This document shows positions 20,641-31,634 of a stretch of 51,234 nt of DNA, piece by piece. The notes under the pieces are model-generated. The model saw only the letters and a list, made by a program, of their open reading frames with translations, did not search any database and was not told the DNA's origin. The stretch is from Chara braunii (taxonomy: Eukaryota > Streptophyta > Charophyceae > Charales > Characeae). The stretch covers positions 1,050,902 through 1,102,135 of the forward strand of contig BFEA01000466.1 in assembly GCA_003427395.1 (NCBI GenBank), read 5' to 3'. Both the position numbers and the translations under genes were made by a program. Numbering within the stretch: the stretch's first letter is position 1; every line of letters begins with the position of its first letter.

Positions 20641-20812
20641 AGCAACAAGTCCTGTAGTGACAGCCATAGTTTAGGTCCATTTTAGAGACCCTAGTTGACA
20701 GGATCCTACTTGGGTTTTGTGGTCCTTTAGATTGAGTCAAGGTCTAGTCAGTCGTGTGTCGAGGTCTAAGTGGTGAGGTTTGGAGTCGTTGTCTGGTTGT
20801 GCACTTATCACC

Positions 20813-22775
20813 ATGGTTGATACTCGTAGTGGGAAGAGCACCGTGCCGTATAGTGAGGCTCAAGAGGAGCAGGCCGACGCCATCCTAAGAGAAGGGAGAA
20901 GAAGGAGCTCCTTAGGCAAGCAAAGATGAAGATGATAGTCGAGGAGCAGGCAGTGAAGAAGAAGAAGTTGGAGGAGGAGATGCAAAGATTGCAGCAAGAG
21001 GAGGAAGAGAGAATGAGAGCTGCAAAGGAAGAAGAGGTTGAAGAGGAGGAGCAGCCGGAAGAAGAGCCCCTCAGACGAAGAAGGTTGGGGGAAGGAGCAG
21101 AAAGCAGTGGCACGAAAGAAGACGACCTGTGGGTGGAAAGGAGGATAAGTGAGTGGGTGGCTAATTTATCGCTGGGAGAGGACGAAGAGGTGATGTTGTA
21201 TATACCCCAGGAGGAGAAGGAAGCAACAGTTAGGGAGATCGAGGCGACGAGTGATCCCCTAGAACGCCAGGCCATAAAGAACGAGAAGAGGTTGGATTGG
21301 AAGTTGCGCCTGGAAAGGGAGAAGAAGAGGAGGACAAAGGAAGCCAAGAAGATGGCCAGAGAGGTGGAAAGTTTACAGACGTGTAGACAAGAAGTAGAGG
21401 CCCAACCTGACATCTAGGCTAAGTTAGATAAGATCCTTGGGAGCATCGAGCTCCTAGGCAGGGCCTGGACCGAACACCATTAGTCTGTTAGGGGCCAAGA
21501 CATGGCCCTCCACTCCATACGGTCTGGTTTAAGGGACTTTGCACGGGATGTAATGACTCATGTCTGGACCGAAGTCAGAAAGTTAAGGACAACGCAGAGA
21601 AATTCTGCGCAAGCACCATTGAGGGCGCCAAAGTGGTGGCCGCTGTAGATGTTGAAGCGCGTCCCAGCAAAGAGCCTGTCAAGCTCAAGTTTCCTGACTC
21701 TTATGGCGGGAAAAAGGACGAAAACTTTGATAATTGGGAGACCAGTATCAACACATACGTGTATTTGCAACACAGCGCGCCAGAGGAATGTCCTCGTGGC
21801 CTTCCATGCCTTACTAGACGAAGTGGCCAATTTTGCTAGGTTCCTTGCGCGAGCAGCCAATTGTGAGCACAATATGGTTGCATACTCCAAACTCACCCCT
21901 CTTCACACCTTCCTCAAACTCCTGAGAGAGAGATTCGTTGACGTCACACGAGGCGTCAGGGCCTCTGACAAACTACAGACAATCCACTCACGACAGTGGA
22001 AAAGTGTGAGAGCACTCAAAGTAGTTATGGACGATCTGGTAGCCATCCCAGACCACGGGGTAACAGAGACCCAATTAGTCAACTTGTTTTATCATGCCAT
22101 GCCAGAGCCCTTACGAGGGCACTTCTTTGAGAAGACCCAACAGGCCACTACTACATATGACGCGTTGAGTAGAGAGGCGGTCCTGTTTGAGGCAAAATCC
22201 ATGCCAATTTCCACTTTCTGGCATAAGGATTTAGACAAGGGAAAGAAGTGGAAAGGTCGTACCATCTTCGGATAGGTCAGGGCCAAGGATCACCTGATCC
22301 TTACTTTAGATGAGGGTGGTCCTGACGAAGTTCCTTACAGTCAGATAGAGTGGGGGCTAGAGGAGGAGGACAGTAGTGTAGGCCAGGGGAGGACTTACGC
22401 TGCTGCTGCGGCTAGAGGGAGGCCGCAGGCTAGAGGAGGAGGTCAGGGCCAAGGGGGCCGGGCCATGGGTGGTTGAGGTCCGGGCGGACAGGGGGTTGGT
22501 GGCCGAAGGAACCGCCAAGAGGGAGGTAGGGTCAAGGTCCTCCGCTGAATCGCTCGGGGCCAAGTCGATCAGCACAACGCAGAGGTGGAGGATCACCTCA
22601 GAGGAGAGGAGGTTGGCACGCAGGTTGGCCACAGGGACGGCCTTGGGAAAATTTAGGCTTGGATCAGAAAGTGTGGCAACAGCGGATCGAGCAGGGGCAG
22701 TGCATCTATTGTGGTGACCCTGCACACATCATTAAATACTGTCCAAAGTATAGGGAAGCCCGATTCGCTGCCCTG
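20813..22775 (+). pseudogene. element A gag
   Basis: Gag forms the particle shell and binds RNA. The start ATG at 20813 opens a short frame (MVDTRSGKSTVPYSE) that is lost by a frameshift within about 100 bp. The next frame (20926-21417) is a highly charged Glu/Lys/Arg coiled-coil-like region. After stops it resumes at about 21649-22275 as the retrotransposon gag core (FVDVTRGVRASDKLQ, VNLFYHAMPEPLRGHF). A CCHC zinc knuckle, CIYCGDPAHIIKYC (CX2CX4HX4C), lies at 22701-22742 in yet another frame. At least three frame changes and several stops show it is dead. Identification rests on position, the knuckle and the core sequence. Confidence 0.85.
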
Positions 22776-23520
22776 GGGTCAAAAGGCAGCCGCCGGGGTT
22801 GCAACTGCCCTTACCATTAGACCATGTGGGGAAGTGTGCGCGCACCACCAAGAAACTCCAACACCACATGAGCCTATGGCAGAGGTTGCAGGCCAGTGCC
22901 TAGTTAGCTGTCCAGAGATTGCCTCTGTTAGAGTCTCTCTAGGCACTTCCCTCACAGGTCTGGCAGAAGAGTTAAAGGAGAGGATGCCGGCCTGGGCCAA
23001 GATGAAGAAAGAGAGTAAAGGACAACTTGTGTTGGTAGATTTAGAAGTTCTTAGGAGCCGAGTAGGGGGCCTCATAGACACAGGGGCTACCCGTAGTTAT
23101 ATCAGCAGGAAGGCGCTAAAGAAGCTGAGGCTAGGTCTAAAAGTCCAAAAGTTGGAAGACCCCATAGTTAGTATCCTCGCAGACAACCGCACAATGTGTA
23201 TTGAGGATTACGTCGAGGGAGTCCAGGCGTATCTGCGCTGAGAAAAAGATGGTAAGGTGGAGAAAGTTCTCCACTCTTTGACTCTCCTCGTAGAGGATAA
23301 CCACCCTTTTGATATAGTCCTAGGTATGGACTGGGGAGAGGCAGCAGGGGCCACCCTCCACTTAAGAGAGCATGAGTTTAGGCTCCCCAGTCCCTCAGGC
23401 GAAGTCAAGACTGCCCGTCTGTTCCATGTGTCAGGAGTAGATAACTCCCTGGCGCATTGCTGTCTCAGTGCTTCCATGTTCGTGCGATTAGTTGAAAAGG
23501 AGCAGTTAGAAGAACATGTC
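22776..23520 (+). pseudogene. element A aspartic protease region
   Basis: The retropepsin active site LIDTGATRSYIS lies at about 23071-23106 with the catalytic D-T-G intact, followed by KALKKLRLGLKV. The flap and hydrophobic ILG-type motif (DIVLGMDWGE) is at about 23310-23340 in a continuing frame, interrupted by a stop at 23239-23241. It would have cut Gag-Pol. The region lies directly between the gag knuckle and RT, as expected. Confidence 0.85.
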
Positions 23521-24180
23521 TTTTGTAGCCTGCGTGAGGCCTGTCACTGAGCCTAAAGAGGATAAGCCAATGGACCCAACTATTGCCAAGCTGCTGGAAG
23601 AATTTAAAGACTTAGCAGAGCCGCCAACAGGAGTAGTGCCGCGGCCGATCCAACACAAAATTGAAATAGAGCTTGGCAGTAGGACTCCTAAGGGTGCGGT
23701 CTACAAGATGTCCCCAGGGGAGTTAGAGGAGCTTCGTAAGCAACTAGATGAACTCCTCGAAAAGGGTTGGATTAGGCGCAGTTCGTCTCCTTTCGGAGCA
23801 CCCGTCCCCAAAAGGAGGGAGAGTTGCGCATGTGCATCGACTATAGGGGTCTGAATGCCATTACAGTGAAGAATGTTGAGCCGCTGCCCAGGATAGACGA
23901 TCTCTTAGATCGGGTGCAGGGCTGTAGGTATTTTTCAAAGATAGATTTGAAGTCCGGATATCATAAGAGAGAAGTTCACCTTGATGACCAGTACAAGACT
24001 GCTTTTCGGACTAGATATGAACATTATGAGTTCATTGTGACGCCCTTTGGGCTGACCAATGCGCCAACCACATTCCAGCGCTGCATGAATGATGTGTTTA
24101 GGCCGTGGTTAGACAGGTTCGTTGTAGTTTACCTTGACGGTATCTTAGTTTTCAGTAGGACCCTCCAAGAGCATCAGGGT
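23521..24180 (+). pseudogene. element A reverse transcriptase, truncated
   Basis: The entry region reads YKMSPGELEELRKQLDELLE, with [16 protein letters not shown] frameshift near 23815 switches to the frame holding [26 protein letters not shown] (motif A, Asp present), [16 protein letters not shown] (motif B) and [13 protein letters not shown] (motif C). The catalytic YLDD is changed to YLDG, which should abolish polymerisation. The sequence then jumps at about 24175-24185 from the end of the palm directly to the [10 protein letters not shown] segment, which normally lies inside RNase H. The RT thumb and the first RNase H catalytic motif are therefore deleted, roughly 0.4 kb by comparison with element B. 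Confidence 0.9.
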
Positions 24181-25590
24181 TATCTGAGGCATGGCTATAG
24201 ACCCGTAGAGTTTATGTCAGCGAAGATGCCCTCAGAGAAAGTAGCTGCCTCGATTTACGAGAGAGAACTCTACACTCTCAGGCAGGCCTTAGAGCATTGG
24301 AAGCATTGACTGCTTGGGAGGCACTTCAAAGTCTATTCAAACCATGAGACCCTTAGGTGGCTGAAAACGCAGGCCAAGATGACACCTAAGCTAACTAGGT
24401 GGGCCGTTGATATAGATCAGAATGAACTCAAACCAGTCAAAGGCAAGTATAACGTAGTTGCGGATGCTCTGAGTAGGAGGTCAGACTACTTTGGAGCTAT
24501 AGTTCACTACCTGGATATAGGGAGAGACCTGCAAGAGAAAGTAAGAAAGGCGTATGCGCATGACCCTATTTATAGTGACCTCCTCAAGAAAGTTAAGGAG
24601 GCCCCAGAAACCGAACCAGATTACCGCACTACAGAGGGATTACTGTTCGAGAAGACCAACGTAGTAGACTGTCTGTGCGTTCCTAATAGTGAGAAGATCC
24701 GTAGTTTGATCCTAGGGGAATGCCACGACACAGAGGGACATTTCGGTTGGCAAAAGACTCTATCCAATCTGATGCAAGAGTATACTTGGCCAGGAATGAA
24801 AGTTGACTGCATAGAGTATGTTCGCAGTTGCAAAGTCTGTCAGAGGAATAAGACAACTATGCGTGCCCCTCTAGGTCTTCTTCAACCCTTGCCTATACCT
24901 GATCAGCTTGGCGACTCAGTATCCACTGATTTCATGGATGCTAGCGTCAAAAGTAGGCATGGAAAGAACCAAGTCATGGTAATAGTGGATAGATTTAGCA
25001 AATATTCCCTTACCCGCAGAAGCCCGTACAGAGTTAGTCATTCATAAGTATTTTGACTGGGTTAGTGATCACGGGATCCCATTGTCCATAGTCAGCGATA
25101 GGGACACCCGGTTTACAAGTCAGAACTGGCAGGAGTTAATGAGAGTATACGGGTCAAAGTTGTTAATGTCGTTTGGCCGTCACCCAGAGACTAACGGTCA
25201 GACCGAGAAGATGAATAAGATCCTGCAGCAAGTTCTGCGCATGTACATTAGACCAGATCAAGTCAACTGGGACGAGATGTTGCCCAAGGTAGCCAATGCA
25301 TATAATAACAGCGTGCACCCAGCCACTTATCGTACTCCCAATGAGCTGCGTAAGTCCTTTAGACCACGCAGACCGTTTGAAGGACTTAACCGGGACCAGA
25401 TTCATAGGCCGCCCGGTACTAGGGAGTTTGCGATACAGCACAAGAAAGAGTTAGCTACCGTTGTTGAGAACCTTAGGAAGGCCCAGCACCGAATGATAGA
25501 GTAGGCTAACAAGCACTGTCGCCCGTTGCAGTTTCAAGTACGCGACCTAGTCTGGGTCAAGTCCAAAGAGTTTGCTCCTGAGGAAAACAT
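24181..25590 (+). pseudogene. element A RNase H remnant and integrase
   Basis: The RNase H tail ([17 protein letters not shown]) ends at a TGA (24307-24309) but the frame continues as HETLRWLKTQ. The linker holds NVVADALSRRSDY. The integrase zinc domain has HDTEGHFG and CKVCQRNK (about 24725-24850). In the core, the first Asp lies in SVSTDFMDA and the second in VSDRDTRFTS (25093-25122); the Glu lies in HPETNGQTEKMN (about 25182-25217). A frameshift near 25010-25050 separates the first and second catalytic residues, and a TAG (25502-25504) interrupts before the QFQVRDLVWVKS segment. All three DDE residues are still present. Confidence 0.9.
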
Positions 25591-25719
25591 TTCCCAGAAG
25601 TTACTGCCAGCATACAGAGGACCGCGGGTGGAGAGGATGGACCGTCCTGTACGATAGAGATCCCAGCACACCTCCACACCTACCCGGTGTTTCCATGCGT
25701 CCAAGTTGTTGCCGTGTGT

Positions 25720-25981
25720 CACGAGTCAACAGTTTCCATCAAGAAGAACGATGATCCCACCAGACATGGATGGAAGGTATGACATCGACGGCATTGTAGG
25801 TGAAGATGTATTCAGAACAGGAGGTAGAGGTCGTCCACAGAAACAGTATAAAGTTCGATTTGCTTATCAGGGACCCGAGGATGATTGCTGGTTTACTAGA
25901 AGTGAACTTCTAGAAACAGCTCCCGACGTAGTTAGAGCCTACGAGCGAGAAAAGAAAGGTAGAAATACGGTCTTGGACTGA
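25720..25981 (+). pseudogene. element A C-terminal chromodomain
   Basis: The segment YDIDGIVGEDVFRTGGRGRP, then KQYKVRFAYQGPEDDCWFT and LLETAPDVVRAYE, has the layout of the C-terminal chromodomain of chromoviral integrases: a short beta strand, the Y-V-x-W/F-type core, a W-containing strand and a final helix. Such domains bind modified histones and bias insertion into heterochromatin. The frame ends at TGA 25979-25981, just before the purine-rich tract. Confidence 0.7.
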
Positions 25982-25999
25982 ATTATTCTCGGAGGACCT

Positions 26000-26016
26000 C
26001 GAATTTAGGCCGGGAG
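26000..26016 (+). other. element A polypurine-tract region
   Basis: A short G/A-rich segment (GGCCGGGAG) immediately precedes the 3' LTR, as expected for the plus-strand primer. Confidence 0.6.
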
Positions 26017-26846
26017 TGAAACGGTATTCACCTGTTAGCGGTAGCGAATGCAGATCCCAGGGCTCGATCCCTAGTCCTTACCTTACCTGTGTACAGTACC
26101 TGTGTCGACCCCGAGAGTTGAACCCGTGACCTGTGTGTTCGCAACAGTTGGTGGGCTGTTGTAGGTCCGCAGGTTGTAGGGGTTCGATCTGTAGACCTGT
26201 CGGATAGAGGTCTTAGTGAGTTCTAGAAGTCGTAGCTGTACCTCCTCTGAAAGGTCAAGTTCGTAGCTGCTACAGTCCTGGAAGGTCAAGGTCGTAGCTG
26301 CTACAGTGTCAAAGGGCCAAGTCCACAGACTTCCGGAAGGTCCGGAAGTGGCCCTTCCAACGTTGCTCACAGTAGACTGGAGGCAAGTGGGCAAGTGGTG
26401 AAGTCCACCCTTGCTGAGTTAGCGGTACCGGTCCCAGCCAGTCCTAGTTCAGTCAAGCAAGTACCGTATGGGACTGTGTGCACCAAGGGCATGGGAAAGG
26501 GGCAGACCAACGAGTTACAGAAGTACAAATCAAGAGGGAGCGCCCAGCCATTCATTCATTCCTGCGTAAGCCATGCGGAAGCGCTGCTTGAGTACGAGAG
26601 TGTGTGTATGCGTGTGGGATATCCAGGGTGATCCAGAGTGAGTGAGTGCGAACAGTGGTGTTGGACAGAGTGATGAGAGTTGGGTTGTACAGGCGCTGAC
26701 GCGCCATAGCTTGTTGAAGCGAGCTTGTATCTGAACTGTGTGTTCGACTTCCATATCTTTGAGCTTTGAGTGGGCGCTGTGCGCCAGTGTGGTCCACCAT
26801 CTGTTTGCATGTGTGCGAAGTGGAAAAGAAAGCGAGTCTGATTGCA
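26017..26846 (+). repeat. element A 3' LTR (830 bp)
   Basis: It starts TGAAACGGTATTCACC and ends GTCTGATTGCA, followed by the GCGTG target duplication. It lacks the 121 bp between TGAG repeats present in the 5' LTR; 951 minus 121 equals 830, so this indel alone explains the length difference. Confidence 0.92.
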
Positions 26847-26851
26847 GCGTG

Positions 26852-27117
26852 CCTGAAGGAGGAGAAATGCCAGTTGTGAAGAGGTGTGGATGTGATTGTG
26901 ATGTTGCATGGTGCAGGGGGGCTCAGTGGAAGGGTTTGGGTGGGAGGGGATGAGGATCACTATCACTTTGAGGGCAGTTGTCATTGTTGGTCATCTTGGT
27001 GTGATGGATGGCTGAAAGGTTTATTGGTGTGCGGACTGTGCTCCGCTGCCCAGAACCGAACACCAGATAAATCAAAAGCAGTCCTCTCTGATGCTGCACC
27101 TGCAACCAGAGTGGATG
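26852..27117. other. flank of element A, no gene recognised
   Basis: Unassigned sequence between the target duplication and the CT array; no supported frame. Confidence 0.5.
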
Positions 27118-27202
<85 letters not shown>

Positions 27203-27223
27203 GCATTCAGTCTTGTCGCCGTT

Positions 27224-27271
<48 letters not shown>

Positions 27272-27373
27272 GTTCAGTCTTGTTGTCGTTCAATGTCTGG
27301 GTTACGGGCTCTCTCTCTCTCTCTCTCTCTCTCGTCTCGTTCGATCTTGTTGGCGTTCGATATTGGGGTTACG

Positions 27374-27434
<61 letters not shown>
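27118..27434 (+). repeat. higher-order array: (CT)n blocks separated by a related spacer
   Basis: Four CT tracts (about 27118-27199, 27228-27268, 27309-27333 and 27376-27434) are separated by three spacers that are diverged copies of one another. Shared blocks are TTCAGTCTTGT or TTCGATCTTGT, then CGTTCAAT or CGTTCGAT, and, in the last two, GGGTTACGGG. The unit is therefore CT tract plus a spacer of about 28-45 bp. Confidence 0.85.
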
Positions 27435-27438
<4 letters not shown>

Positions 27439-27740
27439 CCAACCTGACGGTTGCCTGGGAGTGCCTTTTCCACTCACTGGTTTTTCCCAATCTTCTACAG
27501 TTTGGTCAGTGATTCCACGCGGAGTTTTGTCTGGTTTCGCACTTAAACGTTTACCCAGATCCCTTCCCGCGATCTTGAATACTTGAGCTCTAGTTCCAAG
27601 TAACCTTGTCTCCCAAAATAAATCAGTACATATGGCGTAAGACGATTTCACAGATCGAGGTCGGAATGGGATCGGGTGTTTTCACGTCCTACAATAGTAC
27701 CCGGATACTCGGAATTGTGCTTCGTGCCTTTGGTAACTAN

Positions 27741-27833
<93 letters not shown>
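27741..27833. repeat. compound (CT)n-(GT)n microsatellite
   Basis: A CT tract of about 62 bp passes directly into a GT tract of about 30 bp. A single N precedes it at 27740. Confidence 0.95.
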
Positions 27834-27835
<2 letters not shown>

Positions 27836-28234
27836 TTCTCTCTCTCTTACTCTTGCTCTCCTTTGACCGAACCCCAGTGCTGTCCCTAATACAGAGTTGA
27901 ATGGAATACTCGTGAACGTGAGATGCGTGGTGGGGTAGTTGCCTGGATATGTCCGGCAAGATTATTTGTTATAAGTTACGAACCACATTGTCTTCCCTCA
28001 TACAGTGCTGTTGAAAATCATAAGTGCCTGCACATTGAGGAAAACAGGCCACAAATTGGCAGGATCATCAAAAGCACACTGCGAACTGAAGTCAGCCAAA
28101 AGAGCATACAGTGAAACTGGTGTACTATTAAGATTTTCTTATCGTGAAAATCAGAAAATGGGGTAAAACTGCCCTGCTGAAAGCCCACCCAACATGTCTA
28201 GCCTATTCTGGATGATGAACAAAGATCCCCAAAG
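27834..28234. other. flank of element G, no gene recognised
   Basis: Unassigned sequence. Similarity between the starts of the two terminal repeats of element G begins at 28235, so this stretch is probably outside that element. Confidence 0.4.
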
Positions 28235-28775
28235 TCTACCTCCCGTCCTTCGGCTGTCCTCCTTTCCTCTTTCGCTGGCTTCCTTTCTCCTCTTTCTGTT
28301 CCTTGGTTGGACAGTACCTATGCTGCTAATTCTATTCTTTCGGTCCCTTCCTGGCCACTCGTACACAGACCCCTGACGATTCTGGTTGGCGTCCGGATGA
28401 AACGCAGTGTATGGTCGCTGCGCTAGCTTTGATGATTTTCTTACGATGTACTTGGCCATTTTTTGCAATATCATTCGCCCGTATGGTTGTGTTTCGGGAA
28501 CGTCAAGGGACTTTCTACCCTCTTCTTCTCCACCTCTATTCTCTTCCCCTTCTCGTCTTTGCGTGTTGTTGGTTTGATCGTACGAATGCATGGCTGACTT
28601 GTGTCTTAGCCACCTTAACAATTAGATTACGGAAGTGTGGCTGCGTTAGATGAACGTGGAAGATCCGGCACTTTGTTTGACATTCTTCCTCCCCTTCTCT
28701 TCTTTTCTCTCTTCCTCCTCTCCACCTTTTCTCTTCGTTTTCTTCTTTACCTTTCTTTTCGACCTGTTCTTCCGG
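28235..28775 (+). other. element G 5' terminal repeat and pyrimidine-rich leader
   Basis: The first approximately 80 bp (TCTACCTCCCGTCCTTCGGC, later TCCTTTCCTCTTTCGCTGGC and CTTTCTCCTC) are repeated at 41280-41357 with a few changes. A long pyrimidine-rich tract (28680-28770) ends just before an ATG at 28776. No promoter motif can be assigned. Confidence 0.55.
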
Positions 28776-29080
28776 ATGGCGGCTCCTCCTCGTGGGCTTG
28801 CTTCAACTGTGGGCAACACGGGCACTGGTCCCGCGACTGTCCGCATCCACAGAGGATGGGGTATAGATCGTTGGTGGCCACAGGAGCTAATGCAGAGCCA
28901 ATTTTAGTTCTGCTGGCGGGAGGCTTGTCGGCAGCAACGACGCAGGCGGTGTCTCCGGCAGTTACTTATGCTCCGGCGCCTCGAACCGGTTACTCAATAA
29001 GAGCAATGACTTTGTTAGTAAGGCACAACAGAAGGAAACGGAGGAGTTGGAGGCCACGGTCAGGAGAGGAAGAAGCATGA
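28776..29080 (+). pseudogene. element G ORF1 fragment with CCHC zinc knuckle
   Basis: A gag-like nucleic-acid-binding motif, CFNCGQHGHWSRDC (CX2CX4HX4C), lies at 28799-28840. The only nearby ATG (28776, MAAPPRGL) is in a different frame from the knuckle, so a small indel probably separated them. Downstream the knuckle frame runs to 29080 through a Ser/Ala/Pro-rich linker and a basic tail (RHNRRKRRSW). A zinc knuckle is not a standard part of Penelope-like proteins, though other zinc motifs occur in them. Role inferred: RNA or DNA binding for the element's ribonucleoprotein. Confidence 0.6.
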
Positions 29081-30130
29081 AAAAGATGAAGAAGTGGATC
29101 AACGAACGAAAGAACGTGAAGAATTGGAAGAAAAGATGGGAAAAAGATTGGAGAGTAAGTTGGCTCCTATGTACGAGACGATTATGGGCAAGGACCTGGA
29201 TAAGGCTAGTACGAGTACTGTGAATGATGAAGTGGGTCGACTGCGGTGTGAGAATGAGGAGCTGCGTTTGAATTATGGCATTAAGGAACAATTGCCTTCA
29301 ACAGATCTGGTGGATCGTCTACATCCAGGATCTCAAAAGACAGGAGGCCGATTTGAGACAGAAAATGGAGGGCGACTTGGCAGCTTTACATTGAGAGATT
29401 CGTGGCTTAAAGGAGTGTAGCGAGAATTTGGGTTGGTCTGAGCTGGCTAAACAGATCGATGATCTTCGTACAGAGATGGAAGTGCTTCGGAAACGTAGTG
29501 AGGAGACTGAAGAGGTCACCCAGCTCTGACGTAATGAGGCACTGAGACCTGGTAATAAACGAAGTTGCATAAACGTGACCACCCCTTGCAGTGAAGGCCA
29601 AGGGTTGACAAGATCACGATTAGGAACACCTGAGGAAACCCGTCATCTTAGAGCGGAACTCTTGGAGATCAAGGAACGGAGGAGGTGTGGCCGAATGGAG
29701 GTCAGTATGTTAAAGGAAAGGATAGCGGCGGCAGAGGCTAAAAGAATTGAGGCTGAAGCAGAGGTGACTTGTCTGCAGAAGAAGATGGGCGAGTTAACGA
29801 CGGAGAAGACGGGTTGTAGCATGCCGAGTGGATAAGGAATCAACCTTAAGGACAAGATGGAGGAGGTGGCCAAGACTGGATTTCGTACCGAAGGAAGGGC
29901 TTGAAGATGACTCCTAGCCGCTTCCCATGACCCGAAGGGAGTATGCGAAAGGTCAACGACAAGTTTATGTTCCTTCAGGAGGAACGCAAGCGTCTGAGAG
30001 CACTAGAGAAGGGCGGAGTGGAACCTCTTTGTAGAGAAGTTGGGATCGTGTACCAGAATATGATGTCAGCGTTGAGGAGCTGGCACAACTGAATGCAAAG
30101 AAAGCATTCGACGACAACGATTGAGCAGAG
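29081..30130 (+). pseudogene. element G coiled-coil region
   Basis: The region is rich in Glu, Lys, Arg and Leu with heptad-like spacing, spread over more than one frame: for example TKEREELEEKMGKRLESKLA (29094 onwards), NDEVGRLRCENEELRL, and RHLRAELLEIKERRR with AAAEAKRIEAEAEVTCLQKK (29640-29800). Stops and frame changes break it. Coiled coils after a zinc knuckle could mediate oligomerisation, as in some retroelement ORF1 proteins. Continuity with the downstream enzyme cannot be judged. Confidence 0.5.
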
Positions 30131-30273
30131 GAGAAGACTGACGCCTTAGGACGTGGCAAGGCTGTGTCAGAAGAAAGCGATGCGGTGAGTGTGGAGGAGG
30201 TTCCGTCAGACTCCACTTGACGGGACTCTTTCGAAACACGGCATTATGAGGTTTCACTAGGACTTGTCGAGAT

Positions 30274-30605
30274 ATGAGATCTCGCTCTACTTCTTCTCTA
30301 CGGGATGGTAAGCTCAATTTGGCTTTTCAAACAGTCGTCCTGATCTTATTACTCCGAGGCCCGAGCCCATGGGCGGAGAAATTCTGCTCCTATCTATTGT
30401 CTTTGATTGAGGATGAGGTTGATTTTTTCTGTTGTAAGGGGCCGTTGGTCTATATTGTGATCTCTCCTTGGCATAAGCATGTCTACGTGGGCTCTACGAG
30501 TCGGTCTTTGGATGTTCGATGGAGCGAATATGTTTATCGGTGCTGTGATGCTGATGTTATATAACGGGGAGAGGAATCATAAACTCTACACGTGCGAGGA
30601 AAATT
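30274..30605 (+). pseudogene. element G GIY-YIG-like nuclease domain
   Basis: The segment LVYIVISPWHKHVYVGSTS (about 30445-30501), followed by RSLDVRWSEY, fits the GIY-YIG signature: a first strand with V-Y-I, a spacer of about 10 residues, Y-V-G at the second strand, and a conserved Arg (the R of DVRW) in the following helix. The domain cleaves DNA in homing endonucleases, UvrC and Penelope-like elements, where it would nick the target for priming. The frame (starting at or before 30274) ends at 30564, while R-N-H-K-L-Y continues in another frame towards the RT, so a frameshift lies at about 30550-30610. The full domain is shortened or scrambled at its C-terminal half, where the metal-binding Glu is expected; I cannot place that residue. 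Confidence 0.6.
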
Positions 30606-31574
30606 CAGCGGATGTATGGGTATGAGAATACAGTAGAAGGAAAGAAGCCCGAGGTTCACTCGCATTTGAAAAGTATGGCAAGTCTGGCACCTACATTGAA
30701 CTCTCTCAATGGAAACTTGCACAGGGGGAAACAGTTTGTTTGTGCAGCCTTTGATATTAAGGAAATGTTCTGCAACCTTCCTCACAATTTGATCATGATG
30801 GCAGTAAGGTGGGTCATTCATTTCTGGTCCATCAGGGGTTGCCCGGGAGTACTGATCAAAATGGGGGGAGCCGGGGCTAAGTTGAACTTCAGCAACTTTC
30901 AGATTGGCTGGAAATCCATTTCCCTGAGTGTTGTATTGCAGTTTGTTCAGTTCGGGTTGGGTAACACTCACTTCAAAGTATGTGGACAGGTGTTGCAGCA
31001 GAGAATCGGCATTCCAATGGGTGGATTGTCCACCCCGGCGCTGGCATGCTTACTTTGTGCTTTCAACGAGTTCAACTTTTTGTCGTCGCTGGGTTGCGAC
31101 AGGCGTTTGGTTGAGGGAATTCGTATGGTAGATGACGTCTCTGTGTTGGTTCGATACAAAGTAGGGCAGGCGTCGTCGTTGGCAACAGCTGAAGCTATTT
31201 TGGAAAAATTCAAGACTTGCTACGACAGTAACCTAGTCTTGGAACAGAGAAGCAACAAAGATTGTTGGGATTTTTTGGGCTGTGTCATGCAGGTGTTGGA
31301 TTGGCCTTGGGGGGTTCAAAGTGTGGCCTTGCACAATAATCAAAGGAATTATCAGGATAGGGGGTTGCGCTTTCAGAACTTGCAGGACTTCGACTCGTAC
31401 TGTAGTAGGCAGCTAAAAATGGCTGTCATTGGGTCGTGTTTGCACAGCGCCAGGGCCTACATTACAGTGGTGGGGGATGAAGTGGCTTTTTGGTTCACCC
31501 TCAAAATTGAACTTAGAAAGAGGAATTTCCCGGATGAATTTTTCGACAATGTTTTACGTAATTTCTCTGCTAAG
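30606..31574 (+). pseudogene. element G reverse transcriptase (5' part, interrupted by element B)
   Basis: A single open frame of about 320 codons. Motif A is FVCAAFDIKEMFCNLPH (catalytic Asp at about 30753), motif B is QQRIGIPMGGLSTPALACLL (about 30993-31053), and motif C is IRMVDDVSVLV with the VDD pair at 31128-31136. Later segments include WDFLGCVMQV and a basic C-terminal part (ELRKRNFPDEFF). The catalytic aspartates are intact. The G-x-x-M-G-x-x-x-S/T-P-A motif B is broadly Penelope/telomerase-like, but the exact motifs match no common plant family I know. The frame is cut at codon 31572-31574 (AAG) by the element B LTR and resumes at 40649. Confidence 0.75.
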
Positions 31575-31634
31575 TGCAAGGAAAATAAGCAACAGCGAGA
31601 TGACAAATTCCAGATTACATCATCACATTGAAAT

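Larger units (their letters stand above)
18659..26846 (+). mobile_element. element A: complete but decayed Ty3/gypsy chromovirus
   Basis: Two LTRs starting TG and ending CA bound an internal region with PBS, gag, protease, RT, a truncated RNase H, integrase, a chromodomain-like C-terminus and a purine-rich tract. The whole element is flanked by a perfect 5-bp target duplication GCGTG (18654-18658 and 26847-26851). The order PR-RT-RNaseH-IN-chromodomain is that of Ty3/gypsy chromoviruses. Coding is broken by several stops and frameshifts and by an internal deletion in pol, so it is not autonomous. By eye the LTRs differ at roughly 2% of aligned positions plus one 121-bp indel, suggesting a moderately old insertion. 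Confidence 0.92.

Noticed and set aside
27118-27434. CRISPR-like array (alternating repeat and spacer)
   Set aside because: The repeats are CT dinucleotides of variable length and the spacers are related to one another, the opposite of a CRISPR array.
28151-28621. 156-codon minus-strand frame rich in Arg, Glu and Lys
   Set aside because: It is the shadow of the pyrimidine-rich leader of element G and spans its left border.
30274-31574. GIY-YIG and RT as host DNA-repair genes or a telomerase
   Set aside because: Multiple frameshifts, adjoining terminal repeats and retroelement context argue for a mobile element; no telomerase RNA-binding domain is visible.
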